From Populus alba (lineage: Eukaryota > Streptophyta > Magnoliopsida > Malpighiales > Salicaceae): a DNA stretch of 64,000 nucleotides. Positions 13,862-25,910 of this stretch are shown piece by piece. The stretch spans positions 14,942,001 to 15,006,000 of the forward strand of contig NC_133296.1 of NCBI RefSeq assembly GCF_005239225.2, written 5' to 3'. The notes under the pieces were generated by a model, which worked only from the letters and a program-made list of their open reading frames with translations, did not search any database and was not told the origin of the DNA. The position numbers were made by a program, and so were the translations under genes. The first letter of the stretch is position 1, and every line of letters begins with the position of its first letter.

Positions 13862-14045
13862 AGTTGTGTTTGGTTTTTAAATAATTTTTTGTGTTAAAAG
13901 ATATATTAATAATATTTTTATTTTTTTAAAATTATTTTTGATATCAACATATCAAAATGGTAATAAAAATATTAAAAATATATTAATTTAAAATTAATAA
14001 AAAAATAAAATAATTTTAAAAGTATAAAAATATAAATGCGGAGTG
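13862..14045. mobile_element. MITE-like AT-rich element
   Basis: Starts near TGTGTTTGGTTTTTAAATAA, then TTTTGTGTTAAAAGATATAT, AAAATTATTTTTGATATCAA and ATATCAAAATGGTAAT. The motif order matches the other copies of this family in the window. Ends are approximate. Confidence 0.5.
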
Positions 14046-14524
14046 CTGAAGGTCATTTCTGCCGGCCTGACACAAGACCTGATCCTTAATTCACACGCAG
14101 CAAGGTTGCCGCCTGCTCATGATTGGTTCTTGTCTTGTAAGAGCTTAGATTTATAGCAAACAGACAGAAGCAGAAGACTTTTGCTGTTGTTGTTGTCAGG
14201 ACAGGAGTCAAAGAAACAGGTGATCAAACCCACGCCCTCTCTCTAAAATGTTTTTCTAGTTTTGGGCTGGTGGCCAACTCATGGCATGCAAGTGCAAGAG
14301 GTGGTTCCTTGTCTGGGCATGTTAGGAAAGCTTGGGAGTCTGTGATGATGGAGACCAGAGCTCTCACTTTGTTTTTTACGATTGCTTTTTCGAGGAGATA
14401 AAGGGAATGTTCGTGATGATTAGTGCACAATAATCTAACCATCATTCAATTTTAAAAGGGTTTTGTTTGTACAATGAATCTTTTTTTTTTTTTTTTTTTG
14501 CAGAATTTGTGTTTGGCTTTGTTC

Positions 14525-14885
14525 TGAAAGTGCATTGAGTGTATTTATATTAAAAAATATATCAAATTGATTTTTTTAATGCTTTTTTAATAGTTTTAAT
14601 GTGTTAATATTAAAACTAAAAATAAATTTTTAATAAACTTTTTAAGCCAATAATACTTTTTAAAAAACACTCTATACCAAAATACTAAATACATATTAAA
14701 TATAGACTTCGTGCTTGTTTGAAAATATAGTTGCGGCTGTTTTTTAAAATATTTTTTTCATGATGAAATGTATTAAACTGTTTTTTTTTATTATTTAAAA
14801 ATCATTTTCAAAAATCAATGCATCAAAACGATCTAAACTTAAAAAAATAATTAATTTTCAGTAAAAAAACTAAATTTTTTGGTGT
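14525..14885. mobile_element. Two adjacent MITE-like AT-rich elements
   Basis: The first lies at about 14525-14700 (GTGTTAATATTAAAACTAAA, AAAAAACACTCTATACCAAA). The second, at about 14705-14885, starts CGTGCTTGTTTGAAAATATA and contains TGCATCAAAACGATCTAAAC. Both show the family layout of T-rich arm, AAAATCATTTT-type centre and A-rich arm. Their side-by-side arrangement suggests preferential insertion into similar AT-rich DNA. Confidence 0.5.
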
Positions 14886-16281
14886 TGAAATCATGATTTA
14901 GCCAAATTCTTTAGCGTTTTGGTTGTTTTTAAAAAATTATTAACGGTGAGAATTAATCTAGGATGTTGGTAGAACATGGTCCATTGCTGGGATTCGTAAC
15001 AGGGGATGTGAAAATGGAGATAGGATTGATCATTTTGATATTCTTTCTAAAGTAAAAATCCCTATGGAACTTGGAAAAGCTTGAAATGTTCTTAGAAATG
15101 GTCACAATTCCCACACTTTTTTAGGGCTAGGAGGTGAAATAACAATGCACATTGAAATTGAAATGCTTAACGGGCTTATCCACTATGATGATTGGCTTGC
15201 CAGAACAAGCAGCCCATTTACCTTAGAGGCCCAAACTGTGGGAGAGGCCGAGTCTAATGGGCTAGGTGGATGAACTTGCTCAAATTTTTAAATAGGAGTT
15301 GAGGGAAGAACCTTTGCAATCATGCCCCTCTAATTAAGCTTTTTAAGATATGATAAAGGATATCCTATTAACCATGACAATTCCATTTGATTTCAATTCG
15401 AATGGATATTGATACGAACCGTTTTGAATTAATGATTTTTCTTAATAGTTATTTTACTTAATACATAATAAATAAAATATAAATATTATTAAATCTGACC
15501 AAACTATAACTTGAAATATATATATTTGTAATATACACAAATATTTGCTTATATCTAAATTGTCTTATGTTTCTGAAACATTTGGTATTAAAAAAGATTT
15601 TAATAATGGATGCCATGATGCTAATAAAAATTATTAAGTGATATTCTAAAAATAATTTTATATTATTTTTGAATAATGATATCCCCAGTACTGCTTGGAA
15701 CTAGCCGTGTCAACATACTTGTTCACCTTAAGAGTTGGAAATCTACAAGCTATCCAAAAACAAGACTTAAACCCAAGATATCATGGATCCTTAGCCAAGT
15801 CTTAATCACTTATGCGAACCCTCATGAATTTAGCTTCGGCTGATTCTACTGCAGTGGTTTTCTACCAATAATATCTAGCAGGTCTGAAATCATTATATTT
15901 TGACACCATGTGTTTGGTTGCAGAGAAAATAGAGAAGTGGAAATAACAATATCTGAGATTGCGATTTTAGTGTCATTGGAAAAGAAATTGAGAAGGAATG
16001 AACCAAACATGGATTAATCTTTCTAAATTAGTGAAAACAATAACAGGTTCTGGGTGACATATACATTACAGAATTACAATACTGCTGACAAAATGCATAA
16101 AGTTAAGAATAAATTCCAACAAAAGCCTGCACAGAACAAGCTAAAACTGCATAACATAAACTTGCTTTATAATCAGCAATCAACACAATATAGCATGCAG
16201 AACAAAACTATTCTGATTTCATCTCTGAGAGAAGACAAATGGCATGGATGCTATTAGCCCATTCTGCTCCTCCTTTCCCTT

Positions 16282-17058
16282 CTAGCTGGAATCGAAGATG
16301 TTAATGAAGAAGAGGAAAATGAAAAAAATGTGAGTCACTTACATTTGGAGCTTCATACCATTAACGGAATAGGCATATTCACTTGATAAAATCCGAACTC
16401 TCTTGTTGGGTGACAAGTTATCAACAACCAAAGAACAGTTGACATTAACTATAACTTCTCTCAATGGAAAACTTTTAAGCACCACAGAAACAGGTGCGTT
16501 CACCATTACAAGCAAAGGGATCTTTCCTGTTTCCCTGTTGTCCATAAGAACTTCTTGAAGTCCGGAACCGAACTCGCTTTTTCCTTTCAAAACAACTTGG
16601 ATCATTGTTGTGTTCACGCCTGGTTGGTGAAAGGCAGGAAGCTTGCCCGAACAAAGAGTCGAGTCTGAATAGGCTACAACGACAGAGCTTTCCTTGCCGT
16701 AGATGAAAGAAATGTCTGTGTTAGGATTGTTAGCTTTCACAGTGACGGCAAATTCTGTGTAGAGGCTAAAATCTGGAGCCATGTTGAAAGCATTGACATC
16801 GAAACTCGCGACATTATATTCAGGCATTTTGGGGTTAAGTGTCATGTAAAAGAAGGCAATAACACTAGCAAGAAGGATGATCATAACAATCAAGAAGCAA
16901 AAGCAAAAGCATACACACTTTAAACAACCACCATGTGAATGATGATGGTTTGATTGGTACCTAGGAATGTTACGCCTTTGAGGAGGAGGTCTTACGCTTG
17001 AAGAATTATCATAGTTTAGCATAACATAATTTGGTCGGTATTCAGGAGCAGTGCCCAT
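16282..17058 (-). CDS. NDR1/HIN1-like LEA_2 domain membrane protein
   Basis: A 239-residue protein starting at the ATG at 17058. Residues 1-45 are hydrophilic, with Pro/Arg-rich and His-rich parts. A Cys-rich stretch (CLKCVCFCFCF, from residue 45) leads into one transmembrane segment at about 49-72. The rest forms a LEA_2 domain with the family motif NPNTDISFIY at 111-120. In the NHL family the protein is a single-pass plasma-membrane protein with a small cytosolic N-terminus, and members act in pathogen or stress responses; the role of this copy is inference. The end is unusual. The unspliced frame stops at TAA (16339), but that stop lies inside a perfect donor, GTAAGT at 16342. Splicing to the acceptor before 16285 joins 16343-17058 to 16282-16285 and ends in Ile-TAG. 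Both forms have 239 residues and differ only in the last one (Met or Ile). Confidence 0.88.
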
Positions 17059-18054
17059 TGCTGCCTAACGTCGATGGATGAACCCTATGAGCATAGTCCA
17101 TACAAGAAAGGAGAAGAAGAAAGAAAAGCCCTTTCCTTTCTCATCCAAGAATCTTGAACTTGGAGGTGGAGAGAAGAGAGAGAGAGAGCCTTTTTTGGGG
17201 AGTTTGTCTCCATTAGTTTAGGGTATTGTTCCACAACGTGTGGACATGGAAGATTTTTCGTAAATGGCATGGTTGTTACACAACTCTTGATTCTTCTATT
17301 CTTGGCAGACAAACTCTGCTGACATTTGCCAAGACCATCCAAGGAGGAGCCATTTTAGGAAAATCTAAAAATATTTTTTTCATATCATTGTGAAAAAGCA
17401 TGGATTACATGCACAAAATCAATTAATCAAAGCAGATGCTAGCTAGCAATGGCAAATTGCAGCCTGTTATACATGGTACTAAATGGTAAATGATCAGCCT
17501 ATAAATATAGCCAACACATCAAATTTGCAAGGCCACCCAAAAGAAAATGCCAGTTTGTCAAGTTGAAGCAGCAGGTTTGAAGAATCTAATGATTCTAAAT
17601 AGTCATCTGGATCTTCCACCAGTAGACTCCTTTATCTATGATCAATGGGGTAAAGACTTAAGTCTAAAAAAGATGTATTGGCACTAGCTTGATAAGAAAA
17701 TTTCATCATCTAAACTTGAGATCAAAAAGATGTATTTGTTTTTTCAAAGTTACTTTTAAAATATAAAAGCAGACATTTTTCTATTTGTTTCGTTCACAAG
17801 TTGAATATATTTAGCGGGGAAGATTGTTAAGGAATATATCAGACAAGCAATAAGCCTCTAGCTTATACACAGTTCAAGTCATATATCTTGATGAAAACCA
17901 GAGTGTTGAATCTTTGCTAATCTGTCTGCTTAAAACAGATTATACAGATGCAGATGCAGATACCTAACTCAAAGAATTGCAGCATCAGAGGATGCTTTAT
18001 TAATGAAGAATTTAGTTCAAAAAAAGAATAAATAAATAACAAAAACTAACAAGA
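17059..18054. other. Promoter side of the LEA_2 gene and 3' side of the next gene
   Basis: The left part (about 17059-17350) is the likely leader and promoter of the LEA_2 gene and holds a GA tract at 17171-17188, common in plant 5' leaders. The right part lies downstream of the small basic protein gene at 18055. I see no further gene. Confidence 0.5.
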
Positions 18055-18402
18055 CTAGTTGAGTTTCATAGGAGAGGAAACACAGATTGATGATCTAGAA
18101 TTACAAGTTTTTAAAGCATTTCCTCTCGTAAATGAAACTACTGACAACACAATCATCCTAACCTTAGCCACCACCTTCTTTAGCTTCAATGATCTTGACC
18201 TTCTTCTCAGATTGGTTCTTGATGCTAACCTGTAAGACTTCAGAAAAACCTGCCTTTGCTTGGCCCTTGCAGTTCTATACCCCATGTCACGAGGATCATT
18301 GCTATGCATAGAATCATATCGATCCAGAGGCTGGTAACCATTCATTCTACGGCTAAAGTTTTTTGTTATGGCGTCATGGACAAGGCTGCTGCTGGTGTTC
18401 AT
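18055..18402 (-). CDS. Small basic plant protein of unknown function
   Basis: A single-exon frame of 115 residues with an ATG start at 18402 and a TAG stop at 18055. The N-terminus is MNTSSSLVHDAITKNFSRR. The centre is very basic, with ARAKQRQVFLKSYRLASR at about 45-62 followed by RRRSRSLKLKKVVAKVR. A short hydrophobic stretch (MIVLSVVSF) follows, and the tail is Ser/Cys-containing. No signal peptide or catalytic motif is visible. From memory, dicots carry similar short proteins with the TSKAKQRQVFLRSYKL-like block and the NSRSAI-like tail, annotated as hypothetical. I infer a real gene from that resemblance and from the intact frame. Function is unknown; the basic block would suit nuclear or membrane-surface binding, but that is a guess. 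Confidence 0.65.
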   Translation of the reverse strand: MNTSSSLVHDAITKNFSRRMNGYQPLDRYDSMHSNDPRDMGYRTARAKQRQVFLKSYRLASRTNLRRRSRSLKLKKVVAKVRMIVLSVVSFTRGNALKTCNSRSSICVSSPMKLN

Positions 18403-19028
18403 CGCTGTATAAGCTGAGAGATAGTAGACAAGATCATAAGACCTTGATCATGGGGTTAGTTGTACTCATATATAGACCAGAAAAACTAAGTTTAATGTTT
18501 GATTTTATTAAATATTGTTCTCTTTCTTACCATAAATTTCATGTTTTCATTCCTTGGCGGCCGTACATAAACTACTACTATATCTATAGCAAGTCAAAAC
18601 CTTGTCTTGAATGTTAAATGGGCAATGAACTTGTGCATTAAGATTCCTATTTTGACCATTGACCAACAAGGTAACATGTATATTCAGAGGGTAAGCCTGA
18701 ATTTGAAAATATTTTTTCACACGAAACATCCAAGTTTCCTACTGGGTGACATGAATATGCATAGTTCGTTTTATATATATATATATAGTAAATGCTTGGT
18801 TGGTGTTCATGTTTTCCTCATCGAGGATAGACTTGAGGCAAGGTTTGGAGTAAAAACTTGGGAGGATAGACCTAAGTCAATTTTAATTTTTATTTTTTAT
18901 AATAAAAAAATTAAAATATTATTATTATTTTTTTTAAAAAAATAATAGGTTATTAATGATTAGGTTATTAATGATTAGGTTTTAATCAGGTAAAACCTGG
19001 TCAGGTCCATGTCACTGAGTCATTCAAG

Positions 19029-19069
<41 letters not shown>

Positions 19070-20682
19070 TTATTTTAACTAAATTGACTCTGAATCTATC
19101 TAATGCATCCATTTTTTAAAACAATAGTTTTATTATCTTAAGGCAAAACATTGAGGTTTTTGATATCTTACATGCAAAATATTTTGATGTTTTCTTGCGC
19201 ACAAAGCTTTTCATAATCTAGGCTTAGCATGGATAGTAAATCTTCAAGCTTTTTTATCATCCGGTGCAAGAATACCTTAAACTGACATAACTATGATGAT
19301 AATGATGATGATTATTTAAACATTCAATAGAGGAGAAAAAAGGCAAATTCAAATCTCAACAACCTGTCATTCCCCAAAGCCATCTCAAGCTCAGGCACAC
19401 ACTAAACCTGCCAATTGATTAGTTCATAATATATATTTTTTTGCAAGTATCTTCACAATGTTCATATTCAAGTTGAGGTTTTATAATTCTTTATGTCTTA
19501 ATTTATTATAGTTTGGATTGTCTTATCCTATAGAATTTCAACCCTGTTAAGCAAGAAGCCAAGAACTGCCGCATCCAAGCTAAATATTTTATGCCATGTT
19601 TTTTATGACCTTCTTCCATCTTTGACTGCATCGATATTAAGAAAACAATAAATTGTGATAATATTTTTGTGGAAAAAATAACAATTTGGAGAATATCTAC
19701 CCTGAATTTCCTAACCTTATAGTAAGAGCCATTCAAGAATTTTGCTTGAGAAAATTCAGAGATATTGCATTTAATATAGCTATAGCTACCAAAATCTCTA
19801 CAAAAATGGAGGAGATTATCTAACAGGTAGCAATTTGGGCATTTTGCAGAAGAAATTATTTTACTAAAAGTGATCTCAGTCCTGGATTTATCTATATTTA
19901 TTTTCTATTCAACACCAATCAACTTAGATTCATTATTAATTGAATTATTATTTGAATTAAGATATTTAACATGTGCGACATCAATTTATTGTTTTAAAAC
20001 CTAAACTAGCCCAATAAATTAACCCAAAACTAAGCCGACTCAAGGCTTGAATTGGTCCAGATTAAATAACATTAGAAAATAGAAAAAACTCGGCTAACTA
20101 GGTTAAAAACCCAGGTTAACCTAGGTCTAAACCGGTCAAAACCTAGTTATTAACTCTTCAACTCTTTTTTTAAATTTTTCGTTAAAACATGTTTTGATTT
20201 TATAAAATAAAAAAATTAAATTGATCCAGATGAATCATTTCAACCAATCAAACTGAATGATCACATGGAAGTCGATCCTAACCTAATATTAGTCGGGTTT
20301 TACATTATGCCCCTATATCTTCAGGAAAGAATGATTGCGTGAGCTACAAAAGATGACATTTGAAAAACAAAAAACTCTGAAATCCCAAACAAGTAGAGTC
20401 TTTAAAATTTTGTCTTTATTTTCATTATATATATAGAATAAAAATGTAGCAAGAGAGGTTACAAGAAGGATGGCAATGAAAAAAATAAATAGATCCATTC
20501 ATGATATTTCCATTTGTGAGCAAAATTTACCGCTGGCAAGATAAAAACCAAGAGTAACAAAAACTTAAATTGCTATATCTTAATCCACATGTCCCAAAGC
20601 CAGCTGCCCGAGGCGCCAAGCTGTTGTTGCTCTAGTTGCATGGCCATCAAGATAGAGTAATAAAAAAGATTACGAAAGATGA
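18403..20682. other. AT-rich intergenic DNA with repeat remnants
   Basis: The stretch contains TA microsatellites at about 18771-18787 and 19038-19064, a short direct repeat GGTTATTAATGATTA at about 18947-18978, and two blocks around 18990-19020 and 20010-20300 with phrases such as GGTAAAACCTGGTCAGGTCC and GGTCAAAACCTAG, typical of a dispersed repeat also glimpsed near 1490 and 32500. The last part (about 20500-20682) is probably the 3' untranslated region of the lipoyl synthase gene. No gene recognised. Confidence 0.5.
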
Positions 20683-23292
20683 TTAGGATATGGCAGCAGC
20701 TTCTTTAGCACTTTCTTTCACCATTGTCTTAACAAAGAGTTCCCCTGCTCTGTACGAGGATCGAACCTGGAAAAATCAAAATTTAAAGCTCTCGTAAGAA
20801 AATAAATGCGGTGTAAATATTAAAAAATGTTGATGAATGGTGTTTTGAATATTACCAAATGAACTCAAGCACAGATAATAAATATTGGATATGAAGCAAA
20901 ACCATACATAATTTTGCAAGCTTTTGTTATAGTAGCAGACTTAAAGTTTGAACAGTCAGGATTTTAGAGGAACACAACTGGACTTGAACAGGGAACCTGA
21001 TGCATTTACGAATTTTGATTCTGACAATTTGCCTGTTTTCCTTTTTGTTAATTTGTGTAAGAACACAAATTTTAACATGTATAATCACCAAAATATATAG
21101 TTACTCAAAGAACTTACCAGAGGTCCACTGGCCACATAACGGAATCCAATAGACTCTCCGTATTCTTTCCAAAAAGCAAACTTCTCAGGTGTAACATACT
21201 CCTTGACAGTTAAATGTAACGGAGTGGGCTGCAAGAGATAAGCAATTCCATATTGAGAGACCGCTATAGTAGTCAGGTAAATATAGTAGCGTGATATAAC
21301 ACGACAACCTAACAAATGTCTAAGCCGTGTTGAGCTGAAACCATCTTATGACAACATGAGAATACCAAGGCACAACAACGCTAGACTATGGCCAGCTTTA
21401 GAAGTGTAATATATTTAAGAAAGCAAAAAAGCCCAATTCTAGGCATAATACATGTAAAGTACTCAAACCAAATGGCATCAAAGTGTATTGGTATATCATT
21501 TTACCTGTAAATATTGTCCAAATGTCAGAATATCAACACCTATAGCCCTTAAATCAGCCATGGCTTCCTTCACCTCATTATCAGATTCTCCCAGACCCAA
21601 CATTATGGAGGTTTTTGTTATCATTCCCTTCTTACTGATTTTTGCATGTTTCAAGACTGATAAACTCTGTTCATACCTGAATTTTCCAAACCACAACTTA
21701 GAATCAAAATTGGCATCCACATCAAATTCTCTTGAAAGAACAACCAGTCTGCATAAGCTTTCTTACTACAAGTACACCAACCCACTAGACATGGTTTATT
21801 CATGCAATTTTTGACCTGTTCTCAACAAATAATAGAATACCTTTATGCCTTACATGTGTATGTATGCTTTAAATGGAGATAATCTTGAATTTTATAAGCT
21901 AAATATTGTTTATGTTTTGTGTCATCTGTAAAGTCAGAGCTAGCATAGAACAAGATACCAACCAGAGAAGTTTTGATGATTTTGGTCCAATTTTTGTATT
22001 CAAATGTTATGAACTGACTATCAAAGTACAACCACGGCTGGTTAGCTTCAAAAGCAACACAACTGATCTGGCATAGACCGATGTTGAACTCTTGCTCAAA
22101 AGCAATAACATGCTACTCACCCAGCCCGAGGATCTCTAACAATTCGTTGGAGGCGTTTAACAGTCTCAACATTGTGGGCAAACACATCCAATCCTGAATG
22201 TACCAGAGTATCTACAGCCTTTAGGTCACCACGAAAATCAGAAGTTAAGCATTCAATCATGATCTCTGGCTTTAGTTCCTGCAGGAAAGGTGTATAGGAT
22301 CCAATTTGTGATTCATATATTGTGCAACTGTTCTGCGCAGTAACATAGGAGCATGACTGCCATAGAGCAATCCAGATAATATGCAAACCTTCATAGCTCT
22401 AACAGTTTGAGCAAAATGCCCACTTCCTCCATCTGGCAGATCATCACGATCCACACTTGTAATAACAATGTAATCCACACTACAAAATCAGGAAACAAAC
22501 AAAATGCTAGATTAGTTTGATGCTTAAACTGAGTGGAACACTATATGCTGAAATATGGTTTATCTTTTTATTTCTTCTTACATATTAAAGGCAATGGTAT
22601 TGAGAAGCAACCAAAAAACAAGCTTTTATTTGATATTCTAAAAAAAAAAAAAAAAACACTGGCAAACAGTACAGAAACAATCTTTTCATTGTTAATTATA
22701 AGAAACAAACTTACCCCCAACTTGCAATGGCCAAAGCAGTGTTAAGGGGCTCCATGGGATCAGGAGGAGGAGGGTTGCTGCTGGTTTTAACAGCACAAAA
22801 TCTACAGCCACGGGTACAAGTATCACCTAAAACCATAATAGTCGCAGTTGCAATGCCATCACCACCACCATTCCAACACTCTCCGATGTTGGGGCATTGA
22901 GCTTCTTGGCAAACAGTGTTGAGCTTCAAGCGAGACAGAGATTCTTTTACCTCATCATACCGTTCACCTTGAGGAGCTTTCTGCCTCAACCACTCTGGCT
23001 TCTTCACATTGGGATCCCTCCCAGTATATGGCCCCATCTTCCCACCTCCTGGATATGGGTATGGACCCTTCTCCTTGTTCTTCGAATCCACAGATGCTGA
23101 TGGTGAAGAACCATTGCTGTTAATGGTAGAAATTTGTGGGTGTTTTGCATCAATTTTTGATGAAGAGGGATAATCAACCGATTCACATCGAATTTTTGAA
23201 TAGGAGCATGAAAAGGAGGATTTGGATTTAGGGGGTTGAGGAATAGGAATTGACAATGAGAATGAAGGTTTTGAAAGGTATTGCTCTATCAT
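20683..23292 (-). CDS. LIP1P: Lipoyl synthase, plastidial
   Basis: Six coding exons on the minus strand: 22715-23292, 22389-22479, 22121-22278, 21505-21676, 21118-21228 and 20683-20766. All junctions are GT..AG with matching phases, giving 397 residues. The enzyme is a radical-SAM protein that inserts two sulfurs into protein-bound octanoyl groups to make lipoate. In plastids this serves the E2 subunit of pyruvate dehydrogenase for fatty-acid synthesis. The auxiliary iron-sulfur cluster ligands are Cys128, Cys133 and Cys139 ([12 protein letters not shown]). The SAM cluster is Cys159, Cys163 and Cys166 (CTRGCRFC). The C-terminal RSSY serine motif is at 372-375. Residues 1 to about 75 are Ser-rich, poor in acidic residues and suit a chloroplast transit peptide, which separates this from the mitochondrial LIP1. 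The start is the first ATG in frame (23292). The motif after the cluster reads KTSSNPPPP, where I remember an Arg at the second Ser. A non-coding first exon further right is likely. Confidence 0.96.
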
Positions 23293-24436
23293 TTTATCTT
23301 CTGGGTTATTCACTGACTCAAAATGAGCATAAAAAAGGCCTCCTTTCTTTTGGTTTATTCAACTGAGTAGCTGCAGCTGTATCTAAATGCTGTCGACCAA
23401 CTGTTCCTGTGTCCACTCAGAAGACATTGGCATGGATCTGAATTCCATCCAGTTGTTTTGCTACAGCAGATTTACAATGTTCATTCACAACTTTCAGCAA
23501 AATTGTTCCACCCTAACGCCTTCAATTCAATCTGCCACCAAACACATCATCGATAAAGACAATGAAAGATGCATTGTCGACTCACAGATGAACAGAGCAT
23601 AAATGAAGAAAATGAGAAAGAAAACTCCATAAGAAATGAAGACATGCATGAAAAAAGAAAATTAACAGAAGATAAACTCTTATAACACACATATCCTGCA
23701 ACTCAACTCTATTAATCACCGCACCTCTGCAGGAGGAAATCATATAATTATAGAACCAGTGGTTCTAGCACAACACAGAGGTTTTACTAGCTACACTATT
23801 TGAAATCTTCATATATGATAGTTCTACGTTGTTTGTTGATTTTGTTTCATATTGGTCCATAGTATTTTCTCAGAATCCAACAAAAACAAAGACCATAAAC
23901 TTTCACAATTAGAAATGAAACAAGTGCCACCAATGCATCATCAAATTCAAAGATGCAGTATACCAAGCTTAAAACTTAAGAAACTCCAGGAATCTAACAA
24001 TGAGACTAATAGCAAATTATTCAAAACCCATCACCACAATCAAACTACACTGCACATTTTTCAATTTTTTACAGACATCAAAGAACAAAACCCGGAAAGG
24101 TTTTAACCTTGAAAGTTCACATAGGCATTTTAACAAACACCAAAAACCCATAACATCATTATTTTCACGCACATATAAACAAGAAAAATGTAAGTAAGCT
24201 TGAAAGAGAGAGAGATAAGTACAGACCCACCTATAATGAGAGAATTCAGTGATGAAAAATGCAGGCTTTGTGTTTGATGAAATGGTATGATGCTGGGATT
24301 TAAGAGAGAGAGAGCTTTTGTTTTGGGTCCTTGTATTCTCCGTCCAAAAAAACGAAAACCCTTTTTGTTTGTCGTTGGTAGTTGCAACCGTCATGGGACG
24401 GTTCCTATCTATTATGGAAGGCAGCGATAACACCAA
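23293..24436 (-). promoter_or_regulatory. Probable leader, leader intron and promoter of lipoyl synthase
   Basis: Upstream of the lipoyl synthase ATG the strand shows GA/CT-rich stretches (about 24205-24222 and 24303-24318) typical of plant 5' leaders, a potential donor TATAG|GTGGGT near 24228-24236 and a candidate acceptor TTTTGAG just upstream of the ATG region. A leader intron of about 0.9 kb is plausible. Open frames here have no recognisable domain. Transcript data would settle it. Confidence 0.35.
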
Positions 24437-24523
24437 TATTGATGGTAGACGACATGTCTTTCCACAAGAAAAAAGATTGATTGTGAATTTTATTTTTTTA
24501 TTTTTTTAATATATATATATATA

Positions 24524-24554
<31 letters not shown>

Positions 24555-24949
24555 TTCATTCAAAATAGAGAATTTAGGAAGGATTTGATTTGAATAAATT
24601 TTATAACATTGTATTTTTTAATTTTGATTAAAAAGGCATTATTAAAATATTATTCATAAAATAAATTGAGCAAATTAATATACTAATATATCTAGCATCA
24701 GCGCTGTAGCATTGGAGACTGGTATGCCAGTAAACAAAATTAACAAAGTATAATATGACAATTTTTGGGGGGAAGAAAACTATTTTATTATTTTAAAATT
24801 GTTAATATAAAATTTTACACAATAATTTTATTAAATGTATTTTTTTATCTTATTTTAAAAATAGAATGATAAATAATTTAAATGGTATTAACCAAAGCTA
24901 AATGTGCTTGGAAAAATATTACAGACACAAGCTCATGGACATTGTTTAA

Positions 24950-25910
24950 TAGATTAGTGAAATTGTGATTTTTTTTCTTTCCCATAAAAAATCCTTGTAT
25001 TAATTATTGGAGGTATTTAGATCTTTTCACAAGGCCCATTAATTATTATCAAATTGATCAGGGATAAGTAAGTCTTTTATCATTTCAAATTGACAATGAA
25101 ACAACCAAAAAATTCTTGAAAAAAAAAAATCAAAACTAGCATCAAAGGGAATTTTAGTATTTTTCACAATGACTTTTTCATTATTATCAATTCAACTAAG
25201 GGGCAATTTGATATTTGACCAAATATATATATAAAAAAGTATAGTGAAATGATCAAAATGCCTTTAAAAGCAAAAAAAAAAAAATTAAAATTAGTATCAA
25301 AGGGCTTTTTCATCTTTTGCAATAGTTTTTTTGTTATTATTATATCAGTTTAGAGACAGTTTGGTGCGTGAGTGACACTCTCTTTAAAGCATTTGGCGCC
25401 TTCCAACATCAAAAAATGCATTTTTGTCATGTCTTGTAAAGTCATGTCGTGTCCTCTTCCTCGTAGTATCGTGTACGTAGGCAGTAGTGGTCCAATTTGT
25501 TGTTAATGAGTCTCCCCTCTGCTTGAGAATTACAGTGTGACCCTCATTCTTGTTGATATTTCAACTTCAATCTTTATTCTTTTCATTTGTAAAATTTGTT
25601 TTGGTCATTTTATAGAAGATTTATTTGTATTTAATTTCAGCCTTCATTCCCAACTTTTCAAATATTATTTTTTCTCAATTTGGTACTCATTCTTTTAATT
25701 ATTTTTTAGGCATTTGTTAAATTGATTTTTCTTTTCAATTTCACCCTTCAATAAAAAATAAAATTTATTTGTATTTTAATTTTGATCCCCATTCTTTTAA
25801 TTGTTAATTTTTGTTTTGGAACCTTTTGTGTAATTGATATTCTATTTCTAAGTTAATCTTTCAACATTTAATTGGTTGAGAATTGAGTTTTATGGTTTTT
25901 GTAGATATAA
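24950..25910. repeat. Dispersed T-rich repeat, copy 1
   Basis: Contains repeated phrases of the type AATTTCACCCTTCA, CCCCATTCTTTTAATTG and TTTTGTGTAATTGA, preceded by a segment with GGGGCAATTTGATATTTG and ATGCCTTTAAAAG and a junction near GTCATGTCGTGTCCTCTTCC. The same order of phrases occurs at 28240-29340 and in part at 31770-33960. It is probably a decayed non-coding transposable element; the superfamily could not be told. Confidence 0.45.

Larger units (their letters stand above)
11205..16281. other. Intergenic region; IST1 promoter side plus repeats
   Basis: About 11205-11450 is the likely 5' untranslated and promoter region of the IST1-like gene, which points left. The rest is a spacer to the 3' end of the LEA_2 gene. 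It holds the local tandem duplication and MITE-like elements listed separately. The less AT-rich part at 14040-14450 and the stretch at 15000-15300 have short open frames without recognisable domains, and I call no gene there. Confidence 0.5.
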
